From positions 248,001 through 312,000 of the forward strand of contig NZ_FPAB01000006.1 of assembly GCF_900116145.1 (NCBI RefSeq): a stretch of DNA of 64,000 nucleotides, given 5' to 3'. Made by a program: the position numbers and the translations under genes. The notes beneath the pieces are model-generated. The model did not search any database and was not told the origin of the DNA. It saw nothing but the letters and a program-made list of their open reading frames with translations. Of the stretch, positions 7,646 to 14,924 are shown piece by piece (position 1 is the first letter of the stretch; every line of letters begins with the position of its first letter). The stretch is from Streptomyces harbinensis (GTDB lineage Bacteria; Actinomycetota; Actinomycetes; Streptomycetales; Streptomycetaceae).

Positions 7646-8680
7646 TCAGCGCGGCAGCGCGGACAGCAGCCCGGGCAGCGGGCCGGGGCCCAGCGAGGTG
7701 GTCCTGGGCGGCATGACGGTGCCGCCGGCCGCGCCCGACCAGATCTGCTCCCAGGTGGGCGGCGGCAGGATCAGCCCCGCCTCGTCATCGGCCGGGTACC
7801 GCTCGGTGTAGCCGGGGACCGGGTCCAGCCCCTGGTCCTCGCACAGGATCGGCAGCAGCACATGGTCACTGATGGCGGCGGACAGCTCGGCCCACTCCGA
7901 CGGCAGGAACCGCAGCCGGCGGGCGGTGGTGACCGGGGAGATCCGGGAGATCGCCCAGCGGCGGGACTTGCCGGTGAGCAGGAACGTGCCCGCCCGCGGC
8001 ACCGGGCGCGGCGCGGCGGCCGGCAGCTCCGTCACCCGGGCGAAGCGGGCGGCGACATCGGCCGCCCGGTGCGGGTCCAGGCCTGGCACCGTCCGGTGGG
8101 TGGCCGCCAGCCGCAGCGGGTGGCGGCCGTGGTCGACCACCAGCGCGGGCAGCCGGTCGCCCAGCACCGCCGGGTGGGAACGGTGCAGCCGGCGCGCGGC
8201 CTCGAACCGGTGGTGGCCGTCCGCCAGCAGCACCGGGGGCAGGGCAGGGGGCCGCCGGCTCCACGCGCCGCCCATCGCCCACAGCCGCTGGACGCCGCCG
8301 TGCGGGGTGGCCACCGTACGGTCCGGCGGCCGGTTGAGCGCCTCCTCGACGCAGCCGAGGAACGCGCCGAGGTCCGGGGCGGCCAGCAGCAGCGGCTCGA
8401 CGGGGGCGTGGCGTTCGCGCAGCAGCCGGGTGTGCAGGCGCACGTCGGGTTCGGCCACGTGCTGGTGCCGCAGGACGTGGCCCGTTTCGCTGCCGTGCAG
8501 GCTCAGGGCGCCCAGCACGCCGCGCTGTTCGACGCGGCCGTGCGCGTCACGGCGTTCCAGGACGAGGTAGCCGGGGCGGGCGGGAGGTCCGGGCAGCAGG
8601 CCGGGGAAGGGAAGCAGCAGATCTGCCCGTGGGGCCGGGGTGGCGGGGAACGGCAGCCCGGGGAGCAGCTCAGGCAGCAG
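7646..8680 (-). CDS. short DUF1015-family protein, apparently CTG-started
   Basis: The family hallmark is present as LLADGHHRFEAARRL in the middle of the protein, with the preceding QRGVLGALSL and the following FLPSEWAEL blocks. DUF1015 has no established activity. The usual N-terminal part of about 90 residues is missing: the protein enters the domain at PGYLVLERRDAHGRV. There is no ATG, GTG or TTG between this point and position 8800, but a strong AAGGAGG (8687-8693) sits 6 nt before a CTG at 8678-8680. I therefore place the start there (344 residues), overlapping the ATP-grasp gene by 11 bp. Starts at 8800 or 8833 would add an Arg/Cys-rich stretch that looks like a shadow of the ATP-grasp gene. 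Confidence 0.78.
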   Translation of the reverse strand: MLPELLPGLPFPATPAPRADLLLPFPGLLPGPPARPGYLVLERRDAHGRVEQRGVLGALSLHGSETGHVLRHQHVAEPDVRLHTRLLRERHAPVEPLLLAAPDLGAFLGCVEEALNRPPDRTVATPHGGVQRLWAMGGAWSRRPPALPPVLLADGHHRFEAARRLHRSHPAVLGDRLPALVVDHGRHPLRLAATHRTVPGLDPHRAADVAARFARVTELPAAAPRPVPRAGTFLLTGKSRRWAISRISPVTTARRLRFLPSEWAELSAAISDHVLLPILCEDQGLDPVPGYTERYPADDEAGLILPPPTWEQIWSGAAGGTVMPPRTTSLGPGPLPGLLSALPR

Positions 8681-9911
8681 TGTGCTCCTCCTTCGGCTCG
8701 GGTGCCGCCTCGCCCACCACGGGGCGCAGCAGGGACAGCGCCTTGCCGAGCAGCGCCTCCAGTTCGCCGGGGCAGGACGCGACCGCGGTGACGAAGCCAT
8801 GCCCGGCGGCCCGGCTGGTGGCCTCCGGGACATGGCTTCCCACGCGAACGGTGATGCCGATGTCGGCGACGCCCGGCAGGGCGTACGCCTCGTCGATCCC
8901 GTGCACGGCTTCGAGCAGCCGGCCGGGGGGCAGCCGCAGGATGCGGATGCCCGCGCACCGCCCGCCGGACGGGGGGTGGAACTCCGGCACGGGCAGTCGC
9001 AGAGCGGTGGCGACGGCGAGGGCGACCGGGTCGGTGCCGGTGGCCAGCGCCAGCAGGTCGCCGAGCCGGCCGGGGCCGGGGTGGGCGTGCGACTCGATGA
9101 GCCGGGGCCCGTGCTCGGTGCGGACGACCTCGGTCAGAGAGAGGCCGCTGCGGTGTCCGGCCGCCCCGAGGGTGGCGGTCACCAGGTCTTCGACGCGGGC
9201 GCGGTCCCCGGGATCGAGTGGGGCCGGCAGATCGTGGCCGTCCTCGGTGAAGCCGGGACCGTCCGACAGATGTTTTTCGGCCACGGCGAGCACGGTGTGC
9301 TCACCGTCCCGGGAATGGGCGAGGACGCTGTACTCCGGGCCGTCCAGGAATTCCTCGACGATCAGCACCGGATCGCTCACCAGTTCGGCGGCCAGGAGCG
9401 CGGCATCCGCCACATCACGCAGCAGATGCACCCCCTGGCCGCCGGAACCGGTGCGCGGCTTGGCGACGCATGGGAAGCCGACCTGCTCGGCGGCGGCCAC
9501 CAGATGCGTCACCCGGTCGCACTGCTCGAACCGGACGGGGGTACCGGTGAGCTGATTGACCTTGCCGCGCAGCGCCACTTTGTCCGTGAGATACGCGACG
9601 GCGGCGTGCGGATTGCCCGGAAACCGCAGGGCCTCGTTCACTCGCGCGGCGACCAGCGCACTGGCCTCCGCGAAGCCGAACACCGACACCCTGGCGGGAT
9701 ACGCGGACAGCTGCCCGATCGCCATCAGCAGCCCTGGGTGATCCAGCCAGTCCACGGTTAGCGCGTCGTGCGCGACCGCGACGGCTTCCCGGATCCCCGG
9801 GGCCGACAGATCGGGGGCGAGGACAAGAGTACGGGCGCCGACCTCCCGGGCCGCCCGCACTTCCGCGGGCCGCGGGCTGAGCAGCACCGCCAGCGGGGCC
9901 TGGGACATCAC
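8670..9911 (-). CDS. ATP-grasp carboxylate-amine ligase-like protein
   Basis: About 413 residues with an ATP-grasp fold: an N-terminal Rossmann-like part, then TDKVALRGKVNQLTGTPV, PCVAKPRTGSGGQGVHLL (glycine-rich nucleotide loop), LIVEEFLDGPEYSVLAHS, and a metal-binding end LTEVVRTEHGPRLIESHAHPG. The set resembles L-amino-acid ligases and BacD/PurK-type enzymes, which activate a carboxylate as acyl phosphate and join it to an amine. It differs from the graspetide ligase TgmB at 41372. GTG 9911 or ATG 9908 can start it; AGGAAAG lies upstream. It follows the small secreted-peptide gene by 51 bp and is translationally coupled to the DUF1015 gene. A C-terminal SPxPAEV/EAAPEPKEE tail is disordered. 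Confidence 0.85.
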   Translation of the reverse strand: MMSQAPLAVLLSPRPAEVRAAREVGARTLVLAPDLSAPGIREAVAVAHDALTVDWLDHPGLLMAIGQLSAYPARVSVFGFAEASALVAARVNEALRFPGNPHAAVAYLTDKVALRGKVNQLTGTPVRFEQCDRVTHLVAAAEQVGFPCVAKPRTGSGGQGVHLLRDVADAALLAAELVSDPVLIVEEFLDGPEYSVLAHSRDGEHTVLAVAEKHLSDGPGFTEDGHDLPAPLDPGDRARVEDLVTATLGAAGHRSGLSLTEVVRTEHGPRLIESHAHPGPGRLGDLLALATGTDPVALAVATALRLPVPEFHPPSGGRCAGIRILRLPPGRLLEAVHGIDEAYALPGVADIGITVRVGSHVPEATSRAAGHGFVTAVASCPGELEALLGKALSLLRPVVGEAAPEPKEEHTAA

Positions 9912-9962
9912 CGCACCACTTTCCTGTCCACCGGTCCGGTCCGTCGTGTCAGTGGCCGGAGG

Positions 9963-10091
9963 TCAGTCCCACAGGCTGTCGGTGGTGACGACCTCACCCT
10001 TGGCCGCCGGGGCGCCGGCCGCCATGGCGACCCCACCGGAGGCACCCACGAGCAGGAGAGCTGCGACAACGCTCAGAGCAAACTTCTTCAC
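9963..10091 (-). CDS. small secreted peptide (42 codons), putative ligase substrate or signal
   Basis: GTG at 10089-10091 preceded by GAAGAGGGATCCC gives a 42-residue product. It begins VKKFALSVVAALLLVGASGG, a basic n-region and hydrophobic h-region typical of Sec signal peptides, with an A-M-A cleavage site at residues 22-24. The predicted mature part is 18 residues: AGAPAAKGEVVTTDSLWD. It has two Thr, one Ser, two Asp, one Glu, one Lys and a Trp-Asp end. It heads the minus-strand unit with the ATP-grasp and DUF1015 genes, and faces the tandem regulators across a 154-bp gap. I do not recognise the family. It may be a RiPP precursor, an exported signal peptide, or a small wall peptide. Confidence 0.65.
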   Translation of the reverse strand: MKKFALSVVAALLLVGASGGVAMAAGAPAAKGEVVTTDSLWD

Positions 10092-10124
10092 GGGATCCCT
10101 CTTCCGTGTCCACATAGGCGAACA

Positions 10125-10163
10125 TGAATGGCATGTTGGCCCAATCATGCTCACGAGCATTCA
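10125..10163. promoter_or_regulatory. nested inverted repeats in the peptide/regulator intergenic region
   Basis: ATGCTC at 10147-10152 and GAGCAT at 10155-10160 form a perfect palindrome with a 2-bp centre; an outer pair TGAATG (10125-10130) and CATTCA (10158-10163) overlaps it. The site lies about 35-65 bp upstream of the peptide start and could be an operator for the divergent regulators. Confidence 0.4.
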
Positions 10164-10227
10164 CGAGGAAGTCGATAGAGTCCCTGTGGCATCATCTCGC
10201 CTGTCCAGTTGACGCCAAGGGACTTAC

Positions 10228-10235
10228 TGACGTCA
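10228..10235. promoter_or_regulatory. TGACGTCA palindrome before the first TrmB/LuxR regulator
   Basis: Eight-base perfect palindrome 10 bp before the regulator start, just ahead of its GAGGAAG ribosome site. An autoregulatory site is possible; chance occurrence is not excluded. Confidence 0.25.
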
Positions 10236-10245
10236 TGCGAGGAAG

Positions 10246-11235
10246 ATGAGCGTGTACGAACCCGGGGAAATAGACGCCGCGACTACCCGAGTTTACCGGT
10301 TTCGCGTGATTCATCCCACCGACTCCGTGGCCCAGATCGCCGCCCGCGCCGGTATTCCGGCCACCGAGGCGGAAGCCGCCGAGGCGCGGCTGACCGAACT
10401 GGGCCTGCTGCGCCCCTCACCCGGCGGCGGCCTGGTCGCCATCTCCCCCGAGAGCGCCGCCGACGCACTGCTCGCCCCCATCGAACAGGACATCCTCCAG
10501 CGCCGGATCGCCATGGCGGCCACCCGCGCCCGGCTGCACGCGCTCTCCGGCGACTACCTCGAAGCACGCAGCATGCGCTCCGCCAAGAGCAGCATCGAGG
10601 TCGTCGAGGGCATCGACAACACCCGCGCCGTCATCGCCGATCTGGACCGCACCTGCGCCAAGTCGGTGGACGCCCTGCACCCGGGCGGCGGCCAGAGCCG
10701 CGCCGCCATCCAGGCCGCGACCCCCGGCGACCTCGAAATCCTCGAACGGGGTGTGAAGGCCCGCACCCTCATGCAGCACACCGCCCGCCGGCACCAGCCG
10801 ACCGTCGGGTACGTCACCACCCTCATCGAGGCCGGCGCCCAGGTGCGCAGCATCACCGCGCTGCCCTCCCGGATGCTGATCTACGACGGCAGCTGCGCCG
10901 TGCTGCCGCTGGACCCGCTGCACACCAAGACCGGCGTGGCACTGGTCCGCGACCCGACCGTACTGGGCTTCCTCCAGCAGCTCTTCGAGCACTACTGGGA
11001 CCGCGCGGTGGACTTCGTCGAGGGCCCCAAGAAGTCCGGCACCGCGCCGGTCGGCGTGGACCGCGACGTCCTGGTGCTGATGGCCGCCGGGAAGAAGGAC
11101 GAGGCCATAGCGCACCAACTGGGCATGTCACCCCGCTCGGTGAGCCGGGTGGTGGCCCGGCTGCTGGAACAGCTCGACGCCGACAGCCGGTTCCAGGCCG
11201 GCGCCCGCGCCGCCCTCAACGGCTGGCTGTCGTAG
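10246..11235 (+). CDS. TrmB-like/LuxR-type transcriptional regulator, tandem copy 1
   Basis: A 329-residue regulator. The N-terminus (VYRFRVIHPTDSVAQIAARAGIPATEAEAAEARLTELGLL) is a TrmB-like winged helix; the middle contains SMRSAKSSIEVVEGIDNTRAVIADL and LPSRMLIYDGSCAVLPLDPLH, a sensor-like region; the end (GVDRDVLVLMAAGKKDEAIAHQLGMSPRSVSRVVARLLEQL) is a LuxR/GerE HTH. ATG 10246 lies close to GAGGAAG; GTG 10252 is better spaced and also possible. It is divergent from the small-peptide gene and abuts a paralogue of the same length. Pathway-specific activators in actinomycete biosynthetic loci often have this two-HTH build; control of the divergent unit is inferred. Confidence 0.85.
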   Translation: MSVYEPGEIDAATTRVYRFRVIHPTDSVAQIAARAGIPATEAEAAEARLTELGLLRPSPGGGLVAISPESAADALLAPIEQDILQRRIAMAATRARLHALSGDYLEARSMRSAKSSIEVVEGIDNTRAVIADLDRTCAKSVDALHPGGGQSRAAIQAATPGDLEILERGVKARTLMQHTARRHQPTVGYVTTLIEAGAQVRSITALPSRMLIYDGSCAVLPLDPLHTKTGVALVRDPTVLGFLQQLFEHYWDRAVDFVEGPKKSGTAPVGVDRDVLVLMAAGKKDEAIAHQLGMSPRSVSRVVARLLEQLDADSRFQAGARAALNGWLS

Positions 11236-12225
11236 ATGCACGACGTCGAGGACATCGATGCCACCGCCGTCGAGGTCTACCTGCTGCGGGTACGGCACCC
11301 GGCCGACGACGCCGAACGGCTCGCCGCCCGCGCCGGACTCGCGGCCGGTGACGTGGCCCGTGCCGAAGCCCTGCTGTACGGGCTCGGCCTGCTCCAGCCG
11401 TCCCCCGCGGGCGGCTGGGTCGCGGTCAGCCCGGAGAGCGCCGCCGACCAGCTGCTCGCGCCCGTCGAGGCGGACATCCTCGCCCGGCGCATCACGATGG
11501 CCGCCGCCAGGGAACAGCTCCAGTCGCTGTCCGGCGCGTACGTCGAGGCCCGCAGCATGCGGTCGGCGGAGATCAGCATCGAGGTCGTCGAGGGCATCGA
11601 CAACACCCGCGCCGTCATCGACGACCTGGCCCGTACCTGCACCGAGTCGCTGGAGGCCCTGATCCCGGGCATCCCCAGCGAGGAGGCCATCGAGGCGGCC
11701 CTCCCGCTGGACCTCGAACTCCTCGCCCGCGGCGCCCACATCCGTACCCTCCTCCAGCACAGCGCCCGCAGCCACCGGACCGGCCTGCGCTACGCCGAGA
11801 CGATCCGCGCCGCGGGCGCCCGGGTGCGCAGCGCCGGGGTGCTGCCGACGCGGATGCTGATCTACGACCGGCAGTGCGCGGTGCTGCCGCTGGACCCGCT
11901 GCACACCGGCGCCGGCGTCGCGCTGGTCCGCGACCCCTCGGCGGTGGGCTTCCTGTACCGGGTGTTCGACCACTGCTGGGACGACGGCATCGACATCCCG
12001 GTCACCCCGGGCGCGCTGGAGGCGAGCGAGGGGGTGCCCACCGGCCTGGAACGCGAAGTGCTGCAACTGATGGCGGCGGGCAAGGCGAACGACGCCATCG
12101 CCGAACAACTGGGCATCTCCCGCCGCTCGGTGAGCCGGGTGGTCTCCCAGCTGATGACCCACCTCGGCGCCACCAGCCGCTTCCAGGCCGGTGCCCGCGC
12201 GGCGCTGAACGGCTGGCTCAGCTAG
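11236..12225 (+). CDS. TrmB-like/LuxR-type transcriptional regulator, tandem copy 2
   Basis: Also 329 residues, with the ATG directly after the TAG of copy 1 (no spacer), so translation is coupled and the pair forms one operon. It shares long blocks with copy 1: EARSMRSAEISIEVVEGID, MLIYDRQCAVLPLDPLHTG, GVALVRDP, and an identical C-terminus RFQAGARAALNGWLS. The N-terminal TrmB-like helix (VYLLRVRHPADDAERLAARAGLAAGDV) and the C-terminal LuxR HTH (LERE-VLQLMAAGKANDAIAEQLGISRRSVSRVV) are complete, so neither copy looks decayed. The pair may work as a heteromer or sense two ligands. It ends 36 bp before a convergent AraC gene. Confidence 0.85.
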   Translation: MHDVEDIDATAVEVYLLRVRHPADDAERLAARAGLAAGDVARAEALLYGLGLLQPSPAGGWVAVSPESAADQLLAPVEADILARRITMAAAREQLQSLSGAYVEARSMRSAEISIEVVEGIDNTRAVIDDLARTCTESLEALIPGIPSEEAIEAALPLDLELLARGAHIRTLLQHSARSHRTGLRYAETIRAAGARVRSAGVLPTRMLIYDRQCAVLPLDPLHTGAGVALVRDPSAVGFLYRVFDHCWDDGIDIPVTPGALEASEGVPTGLEREVLQLMAAGKANDAIAEQLGISRRSVSRVVSQLMTHLGATSRFQAGARAALNGWLS

Positions 12226-12261
12226 CCCGTCGAACGCCTCCGCCGCCCACCCGGCACGGCG

Positions 12262-13206
12262 TCAGCGCGCCCCGGCCAGGCGGCGGAAGTCGCTGGGGTT
12301 GGTCCCCCTGACCCTCTTGAACGCCACACTGAACGCGAACGGATCGGTGTAGCCGACGGCACGGGCGACGTGCGCGACGGTCTGCGCCCCCTGCTCGGCC
12401 AGGAGATCCGCCGCCAGGGTCATGCGCCAGCGGGTGAGGTAGGACAGCGGTGGTTCACCGAGCAGGCCGGTGAACCGTTTCGCGAGAGTCGAGCGGGACA
12501 CCCCCGTGCGCCGGGCCAGCTCGCCCACCGTCCACGGCGCCGCCGGCTCGCCGTGCAACAGGCGCAGCGCGTGGCCGACCACCGGGTCCCGCTGGGCGGT
12601 CCACCAGGCCGGGGGGCGGCCACCGGGCCGGTCCAGCCAGGTGCGCAGCGTGCAGACCAGTATCCAGTCCAGGAGGCGGTCGAGCACGACCTGCTGACCG
12701 GGTTCGTCCCGGGCCACCTCGTCGGCGAGGTGGTCGAGCACCGGGTCGCGGGTGTCCCCGGAGTCCACCCGCAGCACGACGGGCAGCGTCTCCAGCAGCG
12801 GCCGGCTGATCTCGCCGCGGACCGGGTAGGCGCCGACCACCAGAGTCGTCGCGCCGCTGTCCCCGGCGTCCCGTCCGCCGGCGTCGTGCCAGCCCAGCCG
12901 GTGCCGGGTACCGCCCTGTTCGGGCGTCGCGCACTCCTCCCCGCAGACGATCGGCTCGGCCGTGCTGCCGGGCTCGTCGACGAAGGTGAAGGTCGCGGGG
13001 CCGCGCACCACGACCGTGTCGTGGACGCCGAGGCGCTCGGGCGGATGTCCCTCCGGCACGATCCAGCCCGCCCCGGTGAGGACGGTGCACAGGGTCAGCG
13101 GCGCGCCGTCCACGAAGTGCAGCGACCAGGGCGGGGTGAGCGTCGAACTGCCGAACAGGGAGCCGCGGGCCCGCACACCGCGGAAGAGGTCACTGGTCAC
13201 GTCCAC
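12262..13206 (-). CDS. AraC-family regulator with cupin N-terminus
   Basis: A 314-residue protein. Residues 1-150 form an AraC-binding cupin of the AraC_binding_2/6 type (LTGAGWIVPEGHPPERLGVHDTVVVRGP). The C-terminus carries two HTH motifs: WTVGELARRTGVSRSTLAKRF and VAHVARAVGYTDPFAFSVAFKRVRGTNPSDFRR. ATG at 13206. It is divergent from the NmrA-type gene across an 81-bp gap that carries a nested inverted repeat, so it very probably regulates that gene and the quinone reductase after it. The build (cupin plus AraC beside oxidoreductases) is common in electrophile or quinone stress loci. Confidence 0.88.
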   Translation of the reverse strand: MDVTSDLFRGVRARGSLFGSSTLTPPWSLHFVDGAPLTLCTVLTGAGWIVPEGHPPERLGVHDTVVVRGPATFTFVDEPGSTAEPIVCGEECATPEQGGTRHRLGWHDAGGRDAGDSGATTLVVGAYPVRGEISRPLLETLPVVLRVDSGDTRDPVLDHLADEVARDEPGQQVVLDRLLDWILVCTLRTWLDRPGGRPPAWWTAQRDPVVGHALRLLHGEPAAPWTVGELARRTGVSRSTLAKRFTGLLGEPPLSYLTRWRMTLAADLLAEQGAQTVAHVARAVGYTDPFAFSVAFKRVRGTNPSDFRRLAGAR

Positions 13207-13221
13207 ACCACCAGGCTAGAC

Positions 13222-13258
13222 GATGACAAAGGCATTCCGGCCTTTCACCCATGTCATC
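13222..13258. promoter_or_regulatory. inverted repeats between araC-type and nmrA-type genes
   Basis: Outer arms GATGACA (13222-13228) and TGTCATC (13252-13258), inner arms AAAGG (13228-13232) and CCTTT (13241-13245), centred in the 81-bp divergent gap. A likely binding site of the AraC-type regulator. Confidence 0.45.
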
Positions 13259-13287
13259 GTGTACTTCCTGGGGTGTTCAGTGGAGCC

Positions 13288-14127
13288 ATGACGCGAAACA
13301 CTCACCTCGTTCTCGGTGCGACCGGCAAGACCGGACGCAGGATCGCCGCCCGGCTGCGGGTGCGCGGCACTCCGGTGCGCGCCGCCTCCCGCTCCAGCCG
13401 CGTCCGGTTCGACTGGTCCGAGCCCGACGGCTGGGACACGGTCCTGCGGGATGTCGATGTGGCCTACGTGGTTCCCCCGCCCGTGCCGGGTCCGGTGCAC
13501 GCATTCGTCGCCCGGGCCTCGGCCGCCGGGGTGCGGCGGCTGGTCCTGCTCTCCGGGCGCGGCGCGGACGACTGGGGCGACTCCGCCTTCGGGGAACACA
13601 TGCGGTCGGCCGAGGAGGCGGTCCGCGGCTCGTCGCTGGAGTGGACCCTCCTGCGGGCGTCGAACTTCGCCCAGAACTTCGACGAGGACATCTTCCACGC
13701 CCCGCTGGTCGCGGGCGGACTGGCGCTTCCGGCGGGCGAGGTACCCGAGCCCTTCGTGGACATCGAGGACCTCGCCGACGCCGCGGTCGCGGTGATGACC
13801 GGAGGGAAGCGGCACGCCGGGCGGGTGTACGAGCTGAGCGGCCCCCGCGCCCTCACCTTCGACCGAGCCGTCGAGCTGATCGCCCTGGCCTCCGGGCGCC
13901 CGCTCACCTACCGGCGGATCACCCCGGACGCGTACATCACGGACCTCATCGGGCAGGGCCTGAGCCGGCCCGAGGCCGAGGACATCGCCGCCATGTTCGT
14001 GCTGATGGAGAGCGGGGTGATCGCCGGGACGACCGACGACCTGCCCGCCCTGCTGGGACGGGCGCCCCGGACCTTCGAGGAGTACGTCGCCCGGACGGCG
14101 GCCACCGGCGCCTGGGACGAGCGGTGA
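13288..14127 (+). CDS. NmrA/NAD(P)H-binding oxidoreductase (SDR-like)
   Basis: A 279-residue atypical short-chain dehydrogenase. HLVLGATGKTGRRIAARLRVRG is the glycine-rich NAD(P)H loop; VDVAYVVPPPVP, RLVLLSGRGADDWG and LEWTLLRASNFAQNFDEDIF are typical of NmrA/QOR2-like proteins that sense or reduce quinones. ATG at 13288 follows GTGGAGCC. A start further upstream would run through the operator. The protein lacks the classical Tyr-x-x-x-Lys pair at the usual place, as many members do, so it may be a redox sensor rather than an enzyme. Co-oriented with the flavodoxin-fold reductase at 14181. Confidence 0.86.
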   Translation: MTRNTHLVLGATGKTGRRIAARLRVRGTPVRAASRSSRVRFDWSEPDGWDTVLRDVDVAYVVPPPVPGPVHAFVARASAAGVRRLVLLSGRGADDWGDSAFGEHMRSAEEAVRGSSLEWTLLRASNFAQNFDEDIFHAPLVAGGLALPAGEVPEPFVDIEDLADAAVAVMTGGKRHAGRVYELSGPRALTFDRAVELIALASGRPLTYRRITPDAYITDLIGQGLSRPEAEDIAAMFVLMESGVIAGTTDDLPALLGRAPRTFEEYVARTAATGAWDER

Positions 14128-14180
14128 CCCGCCCCGACCCCGGCCCCGATCCCGTATCCCGCACCCACGGAAGCACCGGC

Positions 14181-14804
14181 ATGACCCCTGATGACACCGG
14201 TCCGCTGACCCTGCTGGTCACCGCGCACCCGGACCCCGACTCGCTGACACACCACGTGGCGGACCGACTCGCCGCGGCCCTGCGCCCCCGGGCCGTCGAG
14301 GTGGCGGACCTGCACCGGGAGGGCTTCGACCCCCGGTTCACCCCGGCGGACCGCCGCCACTACCGCGAAGGCGGCACCCACCCTGCCGATGTGGCCCGGG
14401 AGCACCGCCGGCTCGACCGCGCCACCGACCTCGTGCTGGTCTTCCCGGTGTACTGGTGGTCCGTTCCGGCGCTGCTGAAGGGGTGGATCGACCGGGTGTT
14501 CGTCAACGGCTGGGCCTTCGAGCACTCGGCCGACGCGGGTCTGCGCCCCAGGCTCCAGCGGCTGACGACGCATCTGCTGCCCATCGCCGCCGACGACGCC
14601 GGCAGCTTCGAGCGCCACGGGTACGACCGGGCGCTGCGGACACAGCTGGAGCACGGCTTCGTCGACTACATCGGAAGCCGCCGCGGTGCCACCGCGTTCA
14701 TCCACGAGTCCGAGCAGCCTTCCGCCGAGGCCACGGCGGCGAGCGTGGCCCGCGCCGTACGCGCCGTCAGCGAGGCCGTACGGGCCGGCGCCCCCACGGC
14801 GTGA
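14181..14804 (+). CDS. NAD(P)H dehydrogenase (quinone), flavodoxin fold
   Basis: A 207-residue MdaB/KefF/NQO-type reductase. LLVTAHPDPDSLTHHVADRLAAAL is the FMN phosphate-binding opening, ADLHREGFDPRFTPAD the substrate-side loop, and VLVFPVYWWSVPALLKGWIDRVFVNGWAF the hallmark of the family. It should carry out two-electron reduction of quinones with FMN or FAD. ATG 14181 has GGAAG 7 nt upstream; a GTG at 14124, overlapping the previous stop, would add a Pro-rich leader. It forms a unit with the NmrA-type gene, ended by the hairpin 14825-14862. Confidence 0.88.
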   Translation: MTPDDTGPLTLLVTAHPDPDSLTHHVADRLAAALRPRAVEVADLHREGFDPRFTPADRRHYREGGTHPADVAREHRRLDRATDLVLVFPVYWWSVPALLKGWIDRVFVNGWAFEHSADAGLRPRLQRLTTHLLPIAADDAGSFERHGYDRALRTQLEHGFVDYIGSRRGATAFIHESEQPSAEATAASVARAVRAVSEAVRAGAPTA

Positions 14805-14824
14805 TCGCTTCCCGCCCGTACGCG

Positions 14825-14862
14825 GCGGCCCTCGCTCACCACGGCCGGTGAGCGAGGGCCGC
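14825..14862. terminator. bidirectional terminator between quinone reductase and LysR genes
   Basis: A perfect 16-bp stem (14825-14840 with 14847-14862) and 6-nt loop between convergent genes. Confidence 0.8.
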
Positions 14863-14924
14863 GCACCACACCCCGGCGGTACCTCACCCCAGGACGCCGC
14901 GCCCTCCCGCGCACCGGCGCACGG

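Noticed and set aside
8670..9911. Second graspetide ligase
   Set aside because: It lacks the YRRP and DVNPNGQ signatures seen in TgmB and lies beside a peptide with a Sec signal and no RPFGLR leader block; it looks like a free amino-acid or carboxylate-amine ligase type.
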